A DNA stretch of 6,391 nucleotides from Alphaproteobacteria bacterium (GTDB lineage: Bacteria; Pseudomonadota; Alphaproteobacteria; Rhizobiales; Beijerinckiaceae), in the NCBI GenBank assembly GCA_009920595.1, contig RFZR01000098.1, positions 1 through 6,391 of the forward strand. The letters are read 5' to 3'. The position numbers and the translations under genes were made by a program. Each line of letters opens with the position of its first letter. Position 1 is the stretch's first letter. The notes beneath the pieces were generated by a model. It was not told where the DNA came from. It saw only the letters and a list, made by a program, of their open reading frames with translations, and searched no databases. Below are positions 5,958-6,391 of the stretch, in pieces.

Positions 5958-6391
5958 ATGTCATCCCCCAAGGTCGGAAAAGACATTCAAAATCTGATTG
6001 CCATAATGGCCGCGTTACGCACACCGCAGACCGGTTGCCCTTGGGACCTTGAGCAAAGCTTTGAGACGATTGCGCCATACACAATCGAGGAAGCCTATGA
6101 GGTCATCGACGCCATTGAGCGTGGCGATATGGTCGATCTCAAAGACGAGTTAGGTGATCTTTTATTGCAGGTCGTTTTTCATGCTCGCATAGCTGAAGAG
6201 GCTAAGCTCTTCGCCTTTCCCGATGTCGTCGAGGCCATCACCAAGAAATTGATCCGCCGCCATCCGCATGTCTTTGGTGAGCAGAACGCGCATTCTCCTC
6301 AGCAGGTCAAAACGCTTTGGGATGCCATCAAGGCGGAGGAAAAAGCAGAGCGTCGAGCCGAGCGAAAAGCGGCAGGTTATGATGACAGCGA
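5958..6391 (+). CDS. mazG: MazG family nucleoside triphosphate pyrophosphohydrolase, 3'-truncated by window end
   Basis: MazG hydrolyses (d)NTPs to NMPs and pyrophosphate, a housecleaning role that in E. coli also affects ppGpp level and MazEF toxicity. The first 144 residues are present and no stop is reached. Visible are CPWDLEQ (27-33), the Mg-binding alpha-helical core with EEAYE (E44, E45, E48) and KDELGDLLLQVVFHA (E64, D67), then KLIRRHPHVFG (97-107) and a W-x-x-IK-x-EEK stretch (121-129), all family hallmarks in the expected order. Full-length proteins of this group are usually about 260-280 residues with two MazG domains, so roughly the second half lies outside the window. The start is set by an in-frame TAG at 5943-5945 and AGGA 10 nt upstream. 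A 125-nt gap with a long hairpin separates it from the MBL gene, so it may be transcribed independently. It is not a defence- or phage-type short MazG. Confidence 0.95.
   Translation, partial: MSSPKVGKDIQNLIAIMAALRTPQTGCPWDLEQSFETIAPYTIEEAYEVIDAIERGDMVDLKDELGDLLLQVVFHARIAEEAKLFAFPDVVEAITKKLIRRHPHVFGEQNAHSPQQVKTLWDAIKAEEKAERRAERKAAGYDDS

Overview
The window looks like a core chromosomal segment of an alphaproteobacterium, probably Hyphomicrobiales (Rhizobiales). The evidence is the RlpA N-terminal signature (GGG-x-Y-x-VG-x-PY-x-IAG), a cysteine-free MetG of about 519 residues, a HolB without the zinc-module cysteines, and the order rlpA / tmk-holB-metG-tatD-MBL hydrolase, which I recall from rhizobia and Brucella. 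Base composition is moderate, with a shift to low G+C only in the last intergenic gap. I cannot name a genus. All genes are on the + strand.

Layout. Positions 2-538 hold the 3' part of rlpA (cell-wall lytic transglycosylase, 5' end outside the window). Its reading frame appears broken near 480-495, and a well-formed Pro-rich C-terminal tail continues in the next frame to a stop at 792-794. A short gap (795-890) carries a UUCG-loop hairpin and a convincing intrinsic terminator (843-872). Next comes a tight unit: tmk (891-1556), holB (ATGA overlap, to 2620), metG (38-nt gap, 2659-4218), tatD (13-nt gap, 4232-5032) and a PhnP-like metallo-beta-lactamase-fold hydrolase (ATGA overlap, 5029-5832). 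A 125-nt AT-rich gap (5833-5957) contains a 64-nt imperfect inverted repeat. It precedes the 5' part of mazG (from 5958), which runs off the window end.

How the genes work together. tmk makes dTDP for DNA synthesis, holB encodes a clamp-loader subunit, metG charges tRNA-Met, tatD is a metal-dependent nuclease, the MBL protein is a hydrolase of unknown substrate, and MazG hydrolyses nucleoside triphosphates. The set is housekeeping (replication, translation, nucleotide and nucleic-acid metabolism), and the overlaps suggest co-transcription from tmk to the MBL gene.

I see no mobile element, CRISPR array, tRNA/rRNA gene or obvious new defence system. The points worth a second look are the rlpA frame break, the terminator placed 18 nt before the tmk start, the long inverted repeat before mazG, and the lack of the dacF-like gene expected between rlpA and tmk.
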